Positions 48,128 through 58,753 of a DNA stretch of 64,000 nucleotides are shown piece after piece. The translations under genes and the position numbers were made by a program. Origin of the DNA: Xylogone sp. PMI_703. Lineage: Eukaryota > Ascomycota > Leotiomycetes. The stretch's first letter is position 1. Each line of letters begins with the position of its first letter. A model generated the notes under the pieces. That model was not told where the DNA came from, did no database searches, and saw only the letters and a program-made list of their open reading frames with translations. The stretch is taken from NCBI GenBank assembly GCA_021399445.1, contig JAJTUQ010000010.1:124001-188000 (forward strand). Reading direction: 5' to 3'.

Positions 48128-49015
48128 ATGGCCAACACATCTAGTCCTGTGCGATTCATACCAGCATCACCATCTCTCCTTCCGTCTTCCAAAGAGCAAC
48201 TTGATAATGCCGTCTACATCTCTCAGCCTGGAAGATGTGGTCTTGAGCCCGGCTCATACAGCCCATGGAGTTTGCTTTGGTTCTTTGCCAACAAAAGAAA
48301 AATGTACAAGGTTATTGGCATCCATGGCAAGGACGACTATAAGCCTAATGAAATGGAACGCGAAATTGAATGTATTGATCTCGAAAGCGAGGAAGAACTC
48401 AAGCTAGAGGCAAAGAGACTTCTAGAGAAGCAGATACAGCATGTGAATGATAATTTGAAAACTCTGGAAGATCTTGAAAATAGCTTGGAAGACCTAAAGA
48501 AAAAACTGGAAAAAACCGAAAAACAAGAGCAATGTATCAAGGCCGTAACTTTGTTTATTAATCGGGAAATGAATGATGCACATGACACTATGCGTCAAGA
48601 GATTGAGGAGCTCAAATTATTCTCGTTGAATGGCTGCCATGTAGTCATTCACGAACTGTGGAACGAAAAATGGATCTGCATAGATGATGGAACAATGTGT
48701 TATAATGGGCAACGCCTTCTTCTTGATCACGAAAGGTATATTTCTATCCGTGGGGCAAATGTTGCAGGTGGAATGGTTCGTGTTCGAGAAGTGAGAGGCG
48801 AATATAAAGGTCAACAGTCGCCCGGTGCAATATACGTAGTCTGGCCATTAACTTTTGAGGCTTTTGATACTTCGATTACAGAATCTCCACAAGATAAGTA
48901 TGATAAGTCGTTTCAGGTTCTGCAAGGACCGATGAATGAGATGATGGGCGTTATCAAGGAGTTCAAATCTGGCCTAGATAAAGTCAAATCGGATACAGAC
49001 GCTGGGGCTATATGA
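48128..49015 (+). CDS. Coiled-coil protein, 295 aa, single exon
   Basis: Starts MANTSSPVRFIPASPS. Residues about 75-160 form a heptad-rich coiled coil (ESEEELKLEAKRLLEKQIQ, then LEDLENSLEDLKKKLEK). The second half is globular: NGCHVVIHELWNEKWICIDD, YISIRGANVAGGMVRVREV and GAIYVVWPLTFEAFDTS suggest a small beta domain. The tail is helical. There is no membrane or targeting segment. Single-exon structure with a clean TGA end. No family recognised. Similar coiled-coil small proteins appear at 55371, 57262, 59929 and 60653. Confidence 0.7.
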   Translation: MANTSSPVRFIPASPSLLPSSKEQLDNAVYISQPGRCGLEPGSYSPWSLLWFFANKRKMYKVIGIHGKDDYKPNEMEREIECIDLESEEELKLEAKRLLEKQIQHVNDNLKTLEDLENSLEDLKKKLEKTEKQEQCIKAVTLFINREMNDAHDTMRQEIEELKLFSLNGCHVVIHELWNEKWICIDDGTMCYNGQRLLLDHERYISIRGANVAGGMVRVREVRGEYKGQQSPGAIYVVWPLTFEAFDTSITESPQDKYDKSFQVLQGPMNEMMGVIKEFKSGLDKVKSDTDAGAI

Positions 49016-49229
49016 ACTTAATAAGCTTGTAGGGATGGTAGTTTGTCTATAATGATAATTTCTCTACTTCAAGGAATTAAGAACAGGTATTCGTAACTTG
49101 AATCAATGCAACTCGTCTGCGTGTTTAATGATCACCATTTACGAGGACATGTCAGTGCAGGAGATGAGGAGAAGAATTTGCTCCTTCTATTTCCGTTGGT
49201 TGTTATATCAAATCGAGGAGAACGCCGGA

Positions 49230-52200
49230 TTAAATTCTCTGCCTCTTTTGGGGAGGAAGGTTACCATCTACAGATCTCTTTCGCTTGCCATGGTCGGCTC
49301 TCCCAAAGTAGGCGTCCAAACCTTGGACTTTTATCAGCTTCTTAACCGAATATGGAGAGCCGCTAATATTGTATGGCTCTGAGTTCTCTTGCTTAAGGGA
49401 TATCGTGAACCTGTCGCTAACACTCAAGTCTACCCGTTTTCGAAAATTTCCGTCTTTGCCGATGAAGGAGCCATCACCCAATGTACCGGGAATAGGACAG
49501 TTGTTTATATAAAACATGGAAGAGGACCTGGATAGCTGATCGAGTAGAACCCTAAATACAGGGTCGCTTTGACGGACCCAGCAGAAGATGAAACCAGTCC
49601 CTCTGAATTCTCCATTACATTCTTCTGGAATAGAGTCTAATTCAAAGTAAAACACGGACGCAATGGCACAGCGTGCTATGTTTTCAACGACTTCTGATAC
49701 CGAATAGTCCTCTTGAGCTTTCAATTGGAGTTCATGTATACTCCTGGTGTCATCTAACCTTGGCAGCGCGCCATCAAATTCGATATCAAGGCGATGATAC
49801 CTGGGATGAGTTCGGAAGATTTGTTTGACATGTCGGTCACGCATTCTCTCCTAAAACATACGCCATAACCTAGGAAATGCGCCGTCTTTCCAGATACTCA
49901 GAGGACCAGGTGCAGACATGGATAGCTTGGTACCCTTCACGCGAGGAGCGCCAGTGCCCAGCGAAACCATGAAGTCAGGCTCTTCAACATATGGGAACAT
50001 GGCCGCCACTTCTGACAGTGCCGAGAGGAGTGGATCGTTTTGGAGAGGACCTGGATCTTGAAAAGTGCTGACCCTATCTATTTCTTTTGGAGGGAAAAAC
50101 CTATGGGACACAGTTAGTGATGCAATTAGAGAGGGGGAGGGAAGGGGAGAGGTGGTACCTAGGCGCTGCTGATGCAGATCTTGCACTGTTACTTGTGTTA
50201 GCCCAGGATGTTGAGAAAAGCTTGGGTGATTACTCACATCTCCCAGAGCGGCACTTTTCCATAGCCGTCCTCTGGCTGTATTATGTGGTATGCTGCTGCT
50301 GGTTAGTTTGACGGGCAAGGGTAATATTTGGTGACTTACCTTGGTCCTGTTCTCGCGTTCCCACGCCATTATAATTGGTGAATATGCAGCAAGAAGGGTC
50401 GTGGATCGTAGCGACAGGCAGCCTAACTCGGGCTCCGATAGAGGTTGTGTGTGAGTAGTCTAAGATGCTTCTGTCGATTGGGAACACCGACTTCAAGGCG
50501 GCTTCGATATTTTCAGCTGGGTACAAGCCATCAGTCAGATATGATTTCGAAAGTTCATATATACGTGATAGGATGGGGATATTCAAGACTTCCCGACGTT
50601 TGAAGGCGAGTTTTGCTAACTTCTCAAATGCTTCTATCGATTCATCGATAGACCAGCCGTTAAGGAACATTGCCATGATGATCAAACCTCCTAGAAGGGT
50701 CAGCATTAAGTCTTCTCAGCCTCAGCGGGATAACGTACCGGAACTAATGCCAAATGCGACCTTGAAGAACCTCTGCAGCGGGATTGGCAGTCCAATACGG
50801 TTCTGGATTCGCTTCATGAATCCCAATGGCAAGCTGCCTCGGCCCCCTCCTCCATCTACGCACAGGACCCCCACTCCAGCGGTTGGTGGATGGACCCTTA
50901 CGGCTAGCTTCTCTGGCATATCTGCTCCGCAAAGGAAGCAGCTGTGGACTTCGAAGATCCAGGGATCATCTATGCTACACTTTCCGAATACTAGAACACA
51001 ATTTTCGCAGACAATATGTCCGCAAGGTAAGCCATACTGGGGCCTACGGCGCAAACAAGCAAAGCAGGTGCTACTGCTATGAATATCACGCCAACGATCT
51101 TCAAAGATTCTCAGATTACCTCTGTGGATCATTGACGAGGGTATTCCTTTGCTGCGGATGGATTCTTCAAAAAACTCTAGCAGTCGGTTCTCGACACTGT
51201 TGATGAAACCACTCCGGAGGATCACATCTTGAGTTCCTTCGAAGGCTATCACTCTAGAGTTACTCACTTGGTAAAATACGTCTCTGTATAAAGTTCTGAA
51301 TACACTTTCAGGATTAAACACTAGATAGTAAATTAGACTCGGGAAAGGAAAAGGGGGGTGGGGGGAAAGACAGCAACTCACTGTGACTGTCTGGAGGATA
51401 ATTGTCTAAAAGGATGCTTGACGCAATGACTGGGACTGCAAACTCAGTTAGCTCCTTCGCTGATTTTATGTGTTTTAGGAAGGTAGATAAATGCTCAGCC
51501 AGGTCTTCGGCAACAGGATTCTGGGTCCTTGACGCCTTTATGAAATCGAATGGTCCCTTCGAGGCTTGAGAGAAGTGGTCGCAAGCATATTTGAAAAGCG
51601 CAGTGAAATGTGTCGCAGAGAACAAGGTTCGAGTGTCAACCCTGTTGCTTCGCACTTCGTCTGATCCGTTCAAGAGCTGTTCCTTTAAGCGTCGATATCG
51701 AGCTTCAGGAGAGACTCTGCGATCTTGGAGAAGAGCGACGACGTGGACGTCTGAGATCTGCTCAGACAGGTTACGTGTCGTTTCCTCTCTTAGCAGCAAG
51801 AGAAAGGCATTTTTGGCCTCCTTCTCTCGTTCTGCTCCCGGGGAGATCTTGTCGGTCACGATGATAACTCTAGGGTACGTATTTCTTGGAAGCGTCGACG
51901 GCTGGGCTTTCTCTAGCCATACGGCCAAGTGGCGTGCGATCTGTCTAAAGCCGCCAACGTCAGCAGAGAAGAAGCAAAAGACATCTACAAAAGGTAAAAG
52001 GAGGTGGGAATAAATAGTGTCTATGCTTCCATCTAAGGCGCTTTGGGATAGCCCTCCTTCAGCTCTCGGAAGAGCTCGTCTTATTGTTTCGTGACACTTA
52101 TTGGCCACCGGAAGCTTTCCCCTTAAGTTCTGTTGAGGTAGATCACTATCCGCGAGGAGTATCGGCCTGCTGTGGAAGATGCTGGACGGGTCGAGATGGA

Positions 52201-52435
52201 GGTGTATTTCGCCGACATTTCGTTTGCTTCTGAATCTTCTCTTCTTGATTCCGAATAGTTCTCGAAGAGCCTGTGACTTTGATCCATTACCAATTAAAAC
52301 GAAAAGGCTAGGCTTCTGCGAGTCCGGATCTTGGATTTGATGAGTGAGGGTCTGAAGCCTATTTGATTCCAGGAGACATGTGTCGTTGCCGTATGTGCCA
52401 AAGCTGAGCCAATGGCTGTGGTCGCAACGTTTCAT
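49230..52435 (-). pseudogene. Patatin-like phospholipase with RING-like finger, one premature stop
   Basis: Exons on the minus strand: 52435-51382, 51320-50739, 50690-50340, 50298-50238, 50185-50159 (27 nt) and 50100-49230. Total is 2946 nt, exactly 982 codons. Residues 1-350 carry FVLIGNGSKSQALRELFG, an N-terminal module with a degenerate P-loop-like start. A RING-like zinc finger follows at about 437-480 (CFAC...CGHIVCENC...CFLC). The patatin domain has DGGGGRG from residue 508, GISSG with nucleophile Ser544, and FQDPG with Asp707, an intact dyad. In exon 6 TAG at 49853-49851 (codon 775) follows RLWRMF; the frame then continues ERMRDRHVKQIF to the natural end at 49230 (KRQRI). Family members probably have Trp there. 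The product would be truncated by about 206 residues. Acyl-lipid hydrolase activity is inferred. Confidence 0.8.
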
Positions 52436-52708
52436 GATGGAAGAAGCAGCCAGCTGCTGTGGGGTGAAGATATTATCCTTACAATACAAGATACACGTAG
52501 TTATATAATACAGCCTAAAAGAGGGGTTGGAATTGGCTCCTGTGGCATCAGGTGCTGTACTAGGTTCTTATCTATTTTAGGAAACATGGAAGCCGCATCA
52601 AGACGCCCCTCTGTCGGGAGCCATAATTGGAAAAGGGGAGCCAGACCGGGCTCCTTAACCAAGGGTGCATAGTGCGCGTGATGAGAGTGTTAAGTAAGTC
52701 TGTGTCCA

Positions 52709-53347
52709 TTGCCTCACGAAATCTACGATCATGATTTCATTGGAAGTATCACATTCAGAATGGACCTTGAAAGACGAACTTATCGAAGCTCTCGCCATTT
52801 TACAGCCTCTCAAAGCTCCATCGGGAATCCAGAGCATACCTGTTTTCTCTGTGGCAAACGTCGCTCATCAACGTACCGCAAGCTCCATCCACTTACGCCA
52901 GGACAGGCTCCTGAACCCGGCATCTGCTCACGGCCACAATGTGTTAAAGCCGTTAATGAGATGCAGCGACATTTACCACATCGGCTTGTAGTGTATGAGA
53001 TCCATCATCACTACCACTTCAGTGCAGGCTCGGAAGGACCGCCTCCAGGTTATACTGCTACCGAAGCACAATTCCCCGACGATGCACTCTGCTGGACAAG
53101 GCACGGCTCACTCTCTCCCATACGAGAGGAGTCATCTCCGATTAATACTAGTTATGAGCCAGAAGAACACGCTTCAAATTCTTCGGCTATTGAGTTATCA
53201 GGGGAAAGTTCTCTCGGGGGCCGGGTAGAAATGCCGGACAACAGGCCGTGTTCGAGAAGGCATGTTTTCAGGAGACTCTCTCCTATACCAGAAGAATCCC
53301 CACCTCCGGTGAATTTCGTGCAGAAGCCAAAGTGGCAGAAGAAGTAG
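52709..53347 (+). CDS. Cys/His-containing 212-aa protein, unrecognised
   Basis: Single-exon frame starting MPHEIYDHDFIGSITFRM. Residues 44-78 carry CFLCGKRR...GICSRPQC, a CxxC plus CxxxxC arrangement that may bind zinc. EIHHHYHF follows. The C-terminal half is Ser/Pro/Glu-rich and probably disordered (LSPIPEESPPPVN), and ends KPKWQKK. It is divergent from the patatin gene, with starts about 270 bp apart. The zinc-like part looks constrained; the tail does not. Probably intracellular. I recall similar fungal proteins with a CGLCG...GICSRP core but no function. Confidence 0.6.
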   Translation: MPHEIYDHDFIGSITFRMDLERRTYRSSRHFTASQSSIGNPEHTCFLCGKRRSSTYRKLHPLTPGQAPEPGICSRPQCVKAVNEMQRHLPHRLVVYEIHHHYHFSAGSEGPPPGYTATEAQFPDDALCWTRHGSLSPIREESSPINTSYEPEEHASNSSAIELSGESSLGGRVEMPDNRPCSRRHVFRRLSPIPEESPPPVNFVQKPKWQKK

Positions 53348-53826
53348 CGGTTCTTACGCAGGATAAATAGGCCGATAGCTCATACATATTGAAATATATC
53401 TTTGTTACAGGATATGTTTCCCAAACGACTCCAACATTACATGGACTAAACAGGTGCTTGATGACGTGACGATTAACAATAATAAATAATAATCATCATC
53501 TAAATAAAACCTCCATATTTGAAGTAAACTCCATACCACTTCCCATACTTTTGTCCCATCATATGTCAGCTCTTAGCCGCCTATCAGTTTGCTTGTTGAC
53601 CAGTAAAGGAGTTCCATTATGTACTAACCCTAAAGAGTACTAACGCAGTGTCACATGATTCCGAACTCCAGTTCAATTGGCCCATCCGTCTTCGGTAACT
53701 ACGGGAATACCCGAAGAATCGGCAATAGTTCGGACACAGTCACATGCATATGGCCTGGTTCTTGACCTAATTGCGCAACTACTAAAACGCAAATATTCAT
53801 GCTCATCCCATTCTTCTACGTATGAT
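53348..53826. other. Intergenic between convergent genes
   Basis: Contains a short TAATAATAAATAATAATCAT tract near 53474. The 61-aa minus frame at 53673-53858 overlaps the MADS-like gene end in another frame and is a shadow. Confidence 0.5.
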
Positions 53827-54293
53827 TTACAGATGATTTCCCGAGAATAGCCCATCAAATGACGGCGGTTCCGGCAAGAACGATGCAGCTCTCGTTATCC
53901 TTCCATCAGATCCATCTTTATTTGACATCTGGTCTTCGGAAATCAATTCTTTAGATGTTGCGTATCTCCTTGCTCTTTTCAATCTTTGTTTCTTCTTCTT
54001 CAGCTTCTCAATGTCTCGAGGAAGCTTGTTCTGAGATTTGGGATCCGCAAGCTGACAATCATTAGAAGAGGTTGGACAGGACAGGAATCAGAAGGACTCA
54101 CAATTTCTTCCATATTCGGCCGCCATGAATCTCTAGATCTGTAGGTATAATACTCCCCCGACTCACAATTACGCATGATCAATGCCATGTCGAAGTCACA
54201 TAACTCTGCAATTTCCGCGGCTTTGCTTTCCAAGGTTCGTCTCCTCTTCCTCCGCTGTGTATTCCGCTCTTTGAGCGTGCGCTGAGGTGCCAT
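53827..54293 (-). CDS. Small MADS-box-like protein, 138 aa
   Basis: Two minus-strand exons (54293-54102, 54051-53827) joined over a 50-bp GTGAGT...GTCAG intron. Residues 1-64 read MAPQRTLKERNTQRRKRRRT, then ESKAAEIAELCDFDMALIM, then GEYYTYRS. This corresponds to the MADS-box helix (R-x-KRR-xTL-xKA-xELAxLCD) and first strand, with an unusual N-terminal stretch. Exon 2 gives a basic helix (EKLKKKKQRLKRARRY), a Ser/Pro region and FSGNHL. DNA binding in the nucleus is likely. It is far shorter than SRF- or MEF2-type factors and resembles degenerate MADS-like proteins found in fungi. An in-frame ATG at 54329 would add 12 residues, but MADS proteins usually begin near MAPQ. Confidence 0.75.
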
Positions 54294-54329
54294 GATCGCG
54301 AGTAGATTGTCGAAGCTCTTATTTTCCAC

Positions 54330-54902
54330 GCTGATGAGGTCGCAATTTTAAATTAGTGCGAAATCTTTATCTTAGAAATGATTGTCAGCTGGACCTGGGA
54401 AGCCATTTCTGGCTCCCTGTACTTTTTTTAGGTGTTCCCAGTATAGCACAAATTCGGCTGTGGCTTGTTCATGTGCGTCTAATCTAGATACGGAAGTAAG
54501 ATCGCAACCAATCAGACAGTGGTACGCTGTAGCCCTTGGGTGCACCATCTGTATTACTTCAAGTGTTGATATCAACTACTATTACAGATGATCCAGACCC
54601 AGCTCGTTGTTCTCGAATCAAGCTTCTGACCCAATACTCGAATTCATATCGGAAATTTAAGTACAATGTGTTTAAAAGAGAGAATAGTGACAAGATTCAT
54701 AACGTCGAATGTAAGATAGGACGTTTATCTCAAGAAGGTTAAGATATCGTCCACACTCACCTGGGATGCACGGATGACTTCTGAGATACATGATTCCATG
54801 TGGAAGGGAATAGAAGGGTGGCATAGAGTTCTCGCTCAAAGGCTTAGGGTCTTGATGAAAGAAGCTGTAGCATCTGGTATGCTAAGCATTACATTATCTT
54901 AT
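54330..54902. other. Intergenic, nothing recognised
   Basis: Short overlapping frames on both strands (54372-54742) are mutual shadows with no supporting signal. Confidence 0.4.
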
Positions 54903-55224
54903 GGGCAGACCTAAATCCACTTGCATTTCACCTAAATCCACTTGAATTCGCTAGTAAAATCGTCGAAACCTCAGGCTGTGGTCTTACTAATCTAGCCGGG
55001 TGGTATGCTAAAAGTACCTACAAAAGTTATACAGTCAGTCAACATTTACCACAGCATAATTAAAAATATTTAATCAGTTTTTGTGTTATTGTAGCACTCA
55101 GGATTTTAAAACTTCTAAATTGAAGTAAATCGAGGCTTGGTTAAAGTTTGTAACACGGTGTTATGTGCGCGAGTGACATCGGTAAGTGGATTTAGGTGAA
55201 ATGCAAGTGGATTTAGGTCTGGCC
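54903..55224. mobile_element. 322-bp MITE with 42-bp TIRs and 8-bp target duplication
   Basis: Ends are GGGCAGACCTAAATCCACTT... and its complement ...AAGTGGATTTAGGTCTGGCC. Inner 37 bp (54907-54943 and 55184-55220) match perfectly, and over the full arm only one position differs. Within each arm CCTAAATCCACTT occurs twice as a direct repeat. Both sides carry TATCTTAT (54895-54902, 55225-55232). An 8-bp duplication suggests hAT-type mobilisation, but the ends are not the usual CAGGG form. No ORF is inside, so it is non-autonomous. It is undegraded and therefore fairly recent. Confidence 0.9.
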
Positions 55225-55370
55225 TATCTTATTCTCTTATATTTTTAATGGTATTGAAATAGGCATAGTCTTACGTTATTTGCGTCTTAATCAAAACGTC
55301 TATTTCTACCACTAAAGCTGCCTCATGAGTACCTTCATCCAAGTGATTACAATTCATGAACCACCTTGCC

Positions 55371-55742
55371 TTATCGATGTGCCCGAAATTCATCTTCGAT
55401 TGTCGTTTCGAGCCTTTGGTGTTCCATCACCGCTTGATAAAGCTCCTCGATCACGAGGTTCACCTTCTCCGTGAGAAATACGCTTGCCCCCTGTTTTCTC
55501 TGTAGGTACGCAAGCTCTTGTCTGAGTCTGCCATTTTCCCTAGTCTTTTGCTCAATCATTTCTGAAAGACTTGGCGTAGGATCGTCTTTGGATGCTTGTA
55601 GACTTTCATTTGTCGCCTCAATTGCCACGGATGTCCCCTTGTTACGAGCTATCTCAATGTCAACGGGCGTAGGCCTGGGCGGTATGTCAGACTCTGGTTC
55701 GGGAAGCAGGAGACGAATTTTAGGCCTCTTAAACCTCTGCAT
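55371..55742 (-). CDS. Small coiled-coil protein, 123 aa
   Basis: Starts MQRFKRPKIRLLLPEPESD. Residues 60-120 form a coiled coil (MIEQKTRENGRLRQELAYLQ, then FLTEKVNLVIEELYQAVM). The N-terminus is basic then Pro-rich. The pattern EN-x-LR-x-EL...LYQAV also occurs in the 60653-61027 protein (ENSWLEHHIARYRESL...VYKAV), so the two may be diverged paralogues. Single exon. Role unknown. Confidence 0.6.
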   Translation of the reverse strand: MQRFKRPKIRLLLPEPESDIPPRPTPVDIEIARNKGTSVAIEATNESLQASKDDPTPSLSEMIEQKTRENGRLRQELAYLQRKQGASVFLTEKVNLVIEELYQAVMEHQRLETTIEDEFRAHR

Positions 55743-55999
55743 GGCTATTGTGGTACGATTTCAGCGAGCATTCTCTGATAGCAAACTGTGGGTTGATACC
55801 ACTTATAGTCCTCCCACCTTACCATAAAGTGTGGTTAACTCTGTATAGGCTTGGAGGCTCCGTATCTGGCTCCTTCTGAACGAATCACAAGGGATCCGAT
55901 TTGGATACCACCTTTTGATAGCCGCAGGTATGCGTAACCCTAGGGTTTACTCAGCCACCGATCACCCTCACAAACCGATTATCCGAAATTCCGAATTGC

Positions 56000-56160
56000 C
56001 CCCCACTTTCAAGCAATTGGTTATGAGGGAAAACATAACGTCTGTCCCTGTGTGCCGAAAACCCCGCCGTGGCGAGAAAAATGGGGAATACTTTGACTTG
56101 AATAATCTCAAACTCTGCACACACATCAATATCTACCATAATTATTGTATAATCGTATTC
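56000..56160 (-). repeat. Arm 1 of an inverted coding duplication
   Basis: On the minus strand this reads ...VCAEFEIIQVKVFP then IFLATAGFSAHRD. About 850 bp to the right, on the plus strand, 56840-56950 reads ACADVELLEVEVPL then IFLATAGFSAHRD. The central 30 bp are identical (inverted); flanks are about 80 percent similar and mostly differ at synonymous or conservative positions. A 72-aa minus frame spans 55951-56169. Confidence 0.7.
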
Positions 56161-56839
56161 TCCAGCCACTCTTGAACACCTTGAACACCAGTTCTTCAGA
56201 AAACTTTATGTTCGCATCGTCGTCATCGCACCTGATTTACGGAGAGTCCCCTTTATAGCAGAACAGAGTTTTTTCACCACAGCTCCAATATCGAGCCCTG
56301 ATCACTCCTAATACTTGTAAATCGATCTTATCTGACTTTGAGAACTTTAGTACCTATGCTAAATGTTGCCACCAGCCCATGTCCCGGCTGGGCCATGCAA
56401 ATACATTCTAGTCGCCACCCCAGCAGATACTTCTGACAAGGCAACTACCAAATTTAGGCTAGTGAGCGATGACACCACAGCCCTCTGTCGTTATTGATTG
56501 GCGAAGTGATGTGGGGTGTCAGCGATGACGGGCGGTTGCTTAAATTGAAGGTACCGAATGGGGTGGAGATTATGCATGAGTCTGCACGCCACCACAAGCA
56601 CAGGCTTTATGGTGATCTCCCAGTACGACAATCCGTTTCTGAGGCTCAGATAACATCTCTCATAAATATTGTGAGCCGCAAGAGTTTAGCAGGAGTGGTG
56701 TAGGGAAGGAGACGTGGTTTCGCCACAAGACATGCTCTTTGTACATCAGGCGTAGAAACAACAAATGCAGATGCCATTTCTCGATAGGAGTTGTTTGAGA
56801 TGTTCAGGAATAGCTAAAGCACTAGACTTATGTAAAATT

Positions 56840-56950
56840 ATGGTGAATATTGAGGCGTGTGCAGATGTTGAGTTGCTGGAAGTCGAAGTACCCCTCATAT
56901 TTCTCGCCACGGCGGGGTTTTCGGCACACCGGGATGGACGTTAATACGAA
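56840..56950 (+). repeat. Arm 2 of an inverted coding duplication
   Basis: Partner of 56000-56160. Open upstream of the core but hits TAA shortly after HRDGR, so at most a fragment of a former gene. The stretch between the arms (56175-56840) holds no recognised gene. Confidence 0.7.
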
Positions 56951-57261
56951 TGGTGAGAGGAATCGTCAGCGGTAGGCAGAACCAAGTGGGATAGGTACGT
57001 TATCAGATTTTGTGTCAGTGATTCCAACATATTTCACACGTCGAGAAGATGCTTTGGCAAATCACTGATCAAGGGGCAGGGAAAACATAGTAATTCAGCA
57101 TTTTATACGCCAAACGATAAACCATGTAACTAATTATACACGTACGAATCTTACAAGACATCTCCTAGAGGGAATGACTAAATCCCGCATCCTATTAAAC
57201 GAAGGCCTGTCTCTGTTGCTCACTTCCTTTATACAGGTGCCATATCCAACTTTTCCCCAAT

Positions 57262-57993
57262 TTACATCACAGCCACCGTCTTACGCTTGCGGCCCCTCTT
57301 AGCTGATCCGTCCTTGGTGACCTCGTCGGGCCTCTGTCTCTTTTCAACAGTCGGAGATAGAATGCTATCGAGGGAGCCGCACTGCTGCTCAAGTTCATCA
57401 ACTTTTCTCTCGGCAGCACTGATGCGATTGGCAGCAGCTGTCAAGGCTGATTGGTGGTCCTGTGCCATGCTTTCCTTTTCCTTCTCGAGCTCACTAATCT
57501 GTTGCTCAGCGGCGCTGAGACGGCCGGAAGCATTGGAAAACGCAACTTGATATTCTTCTGCAAGATGCAACTTTTGGGCAATATCGGCCTTCTCCGCCTC
57601 GAGCTGCTTGACTGTAGATTCAAGCCGTGTTGCTCTTGCGGCTTCATGCTCTGCCCTCTGAACCGCAGCGTGATCATTGAGACGCTGCTGGTAATGAGTA
57701 GAAATGACTTCACGGGCCTCATCAAGCTGCTGATGCAATGTGACATATTTGGATGATGTGTCGTGGAGGTCCTGAAGCGTCCTCCCATACTGGGTGTGCA
57801 GGCGTTTGTATGCAGTAGAGCATTCAAGTCTGACTGCTCGTTCCCGTTCCACAGCTGCCTTTATGCTCCATAATTTTGTGCGAGTGGTTTCGATGATTTC
57901 GTACACAGTCAGGAGCTGCCCATTTATGGCATCGAAGTCTGGGTCGGAGGTTGGAGGTTGGAACCTGGCGTCGTTGCTAGTATTGGAAGACAT
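57262..57993 (-). CDS. Coiled-coil protein with C-terminal basic tail, 243 aa
   Basis: Starts MSSNTSNDARFQPPTSDPD. Residues about 25-210 are an almost continuous coiled coil (ERERAVRLECSTAYKRLHTQ, HLAEEYQVAFSNASGRL, RISAAERKVDELEQQ). The end is Pro/Lys/Arg-rich with KRGRKRK, a likely nuclear signal. Single exon with a clear start. No known family. The length and heptads suggest a nuclear structural or adaptor protein. Shadow frames on both strands reflect the Ala/Glu/Gln-rich codons. Confidence 0.7.
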   Translation of the reverse strand: MSSNTSNDARFQPPTSDPDFDAINGQLLTVYEIIETTRTKLWSIKAAVERERAVRLECSTAYKRLHTQYGRTLQDLHDTSSKYVTLHQQLDEAREVISTHYQQRLNDHAAVQRAEHEAARATRLESTVKQLEAEKADIAQKLHLAEEYQVAFSNASGRLSAAEQQISELEKEKESMAQDHQSALTAAANRISAAERKVDELEQQCGSLDSILSPTVEKRQRPDEVTKDGSAKRGRKRKTVAVM

Positions 57994-58753
57994 TGTGGGT
58001 CTTGTGTCAACGGAAAGTACCTAGAGGTATTAGATAGAGCACGCCTGGAAAGCACGGAATCGAGTCCTTACTATGTTGGCATTTTGCTGTGAGGCGCTGC
58101 TGCTTGCGCGTTGTTGAGGACTCATGTCTTCTATCTGAGGAGGGATGTGTGATATCTAACACTCTCAGTTCTCTTTGGTTGGTCCGTTCCAGAGTCTTTG
58201 CTAAACGGAGAGACCATCGATCTCAGTTAAATAGACTTCGGGCAATCGTGATCTCTGCCACGACTGCTCTGATCTATTTGTCATCGAGACCTTCAAGTTT
58301 CCAATTATCCTGAAATTCAGCTTGCGCGTCTCTCAAGCATGTCGACTCGGGGGATTCTCTTCCGCACCCAGTATTTGATGCAAATTATAGCATCTCACTG
58401 CAGAAGCGAGGTGAGAATGGTGTGTGAAAGATACTTTTACGAGCCATTCATAGTGCTGACCCCGGCGCTTACACTACTGCGTTACTATCCTACGCCATCC
58501 GTGTGCATGGACTATACCTAAAATAAATAGCCGCATGCTAAAAGCTTGACTAAGTGATAACTTAATCTCACAAATATACCACCTTACGGACCGTTTCGAG
58601 CTTTCTAATTCCAAATGCTTACCGTAGGATTGATCACAATGCCTCTTTTTCAAGCCAAGCTGCGTCGAGGTAGGTGCAATGGAGAGCTTCCTGTAGAGTA
58701 AGCCGTGGCTCCCGCGAGAACAATCCGTAGCTTCCGAGACAGGGGATCAATCT
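57994..58753. other. Intergenic, nothing recognised
   Basis: About 760 bp upstream of the coiled-coil gene at 57993 on the minus strand. It holds that gene's promoter. No other feature seen. Confidence 0.4.

Noticed and set aside
49795..49857. Intron explaining the TAG in the patatin gene (GTATGT at 49857 to CCCAG)
   Set aside because: The removed segment (MRDRHVKQIFRTHPRYHRL) looks coding and fits the family as I recall it. It also lacks a branch site. A nonsense change is simpler, though RNA would decide.
57441..57827. 128-aa minus-strand frame
   Set aside because: Out-of-frame shadow of the 243-aa coiled-coil gene.
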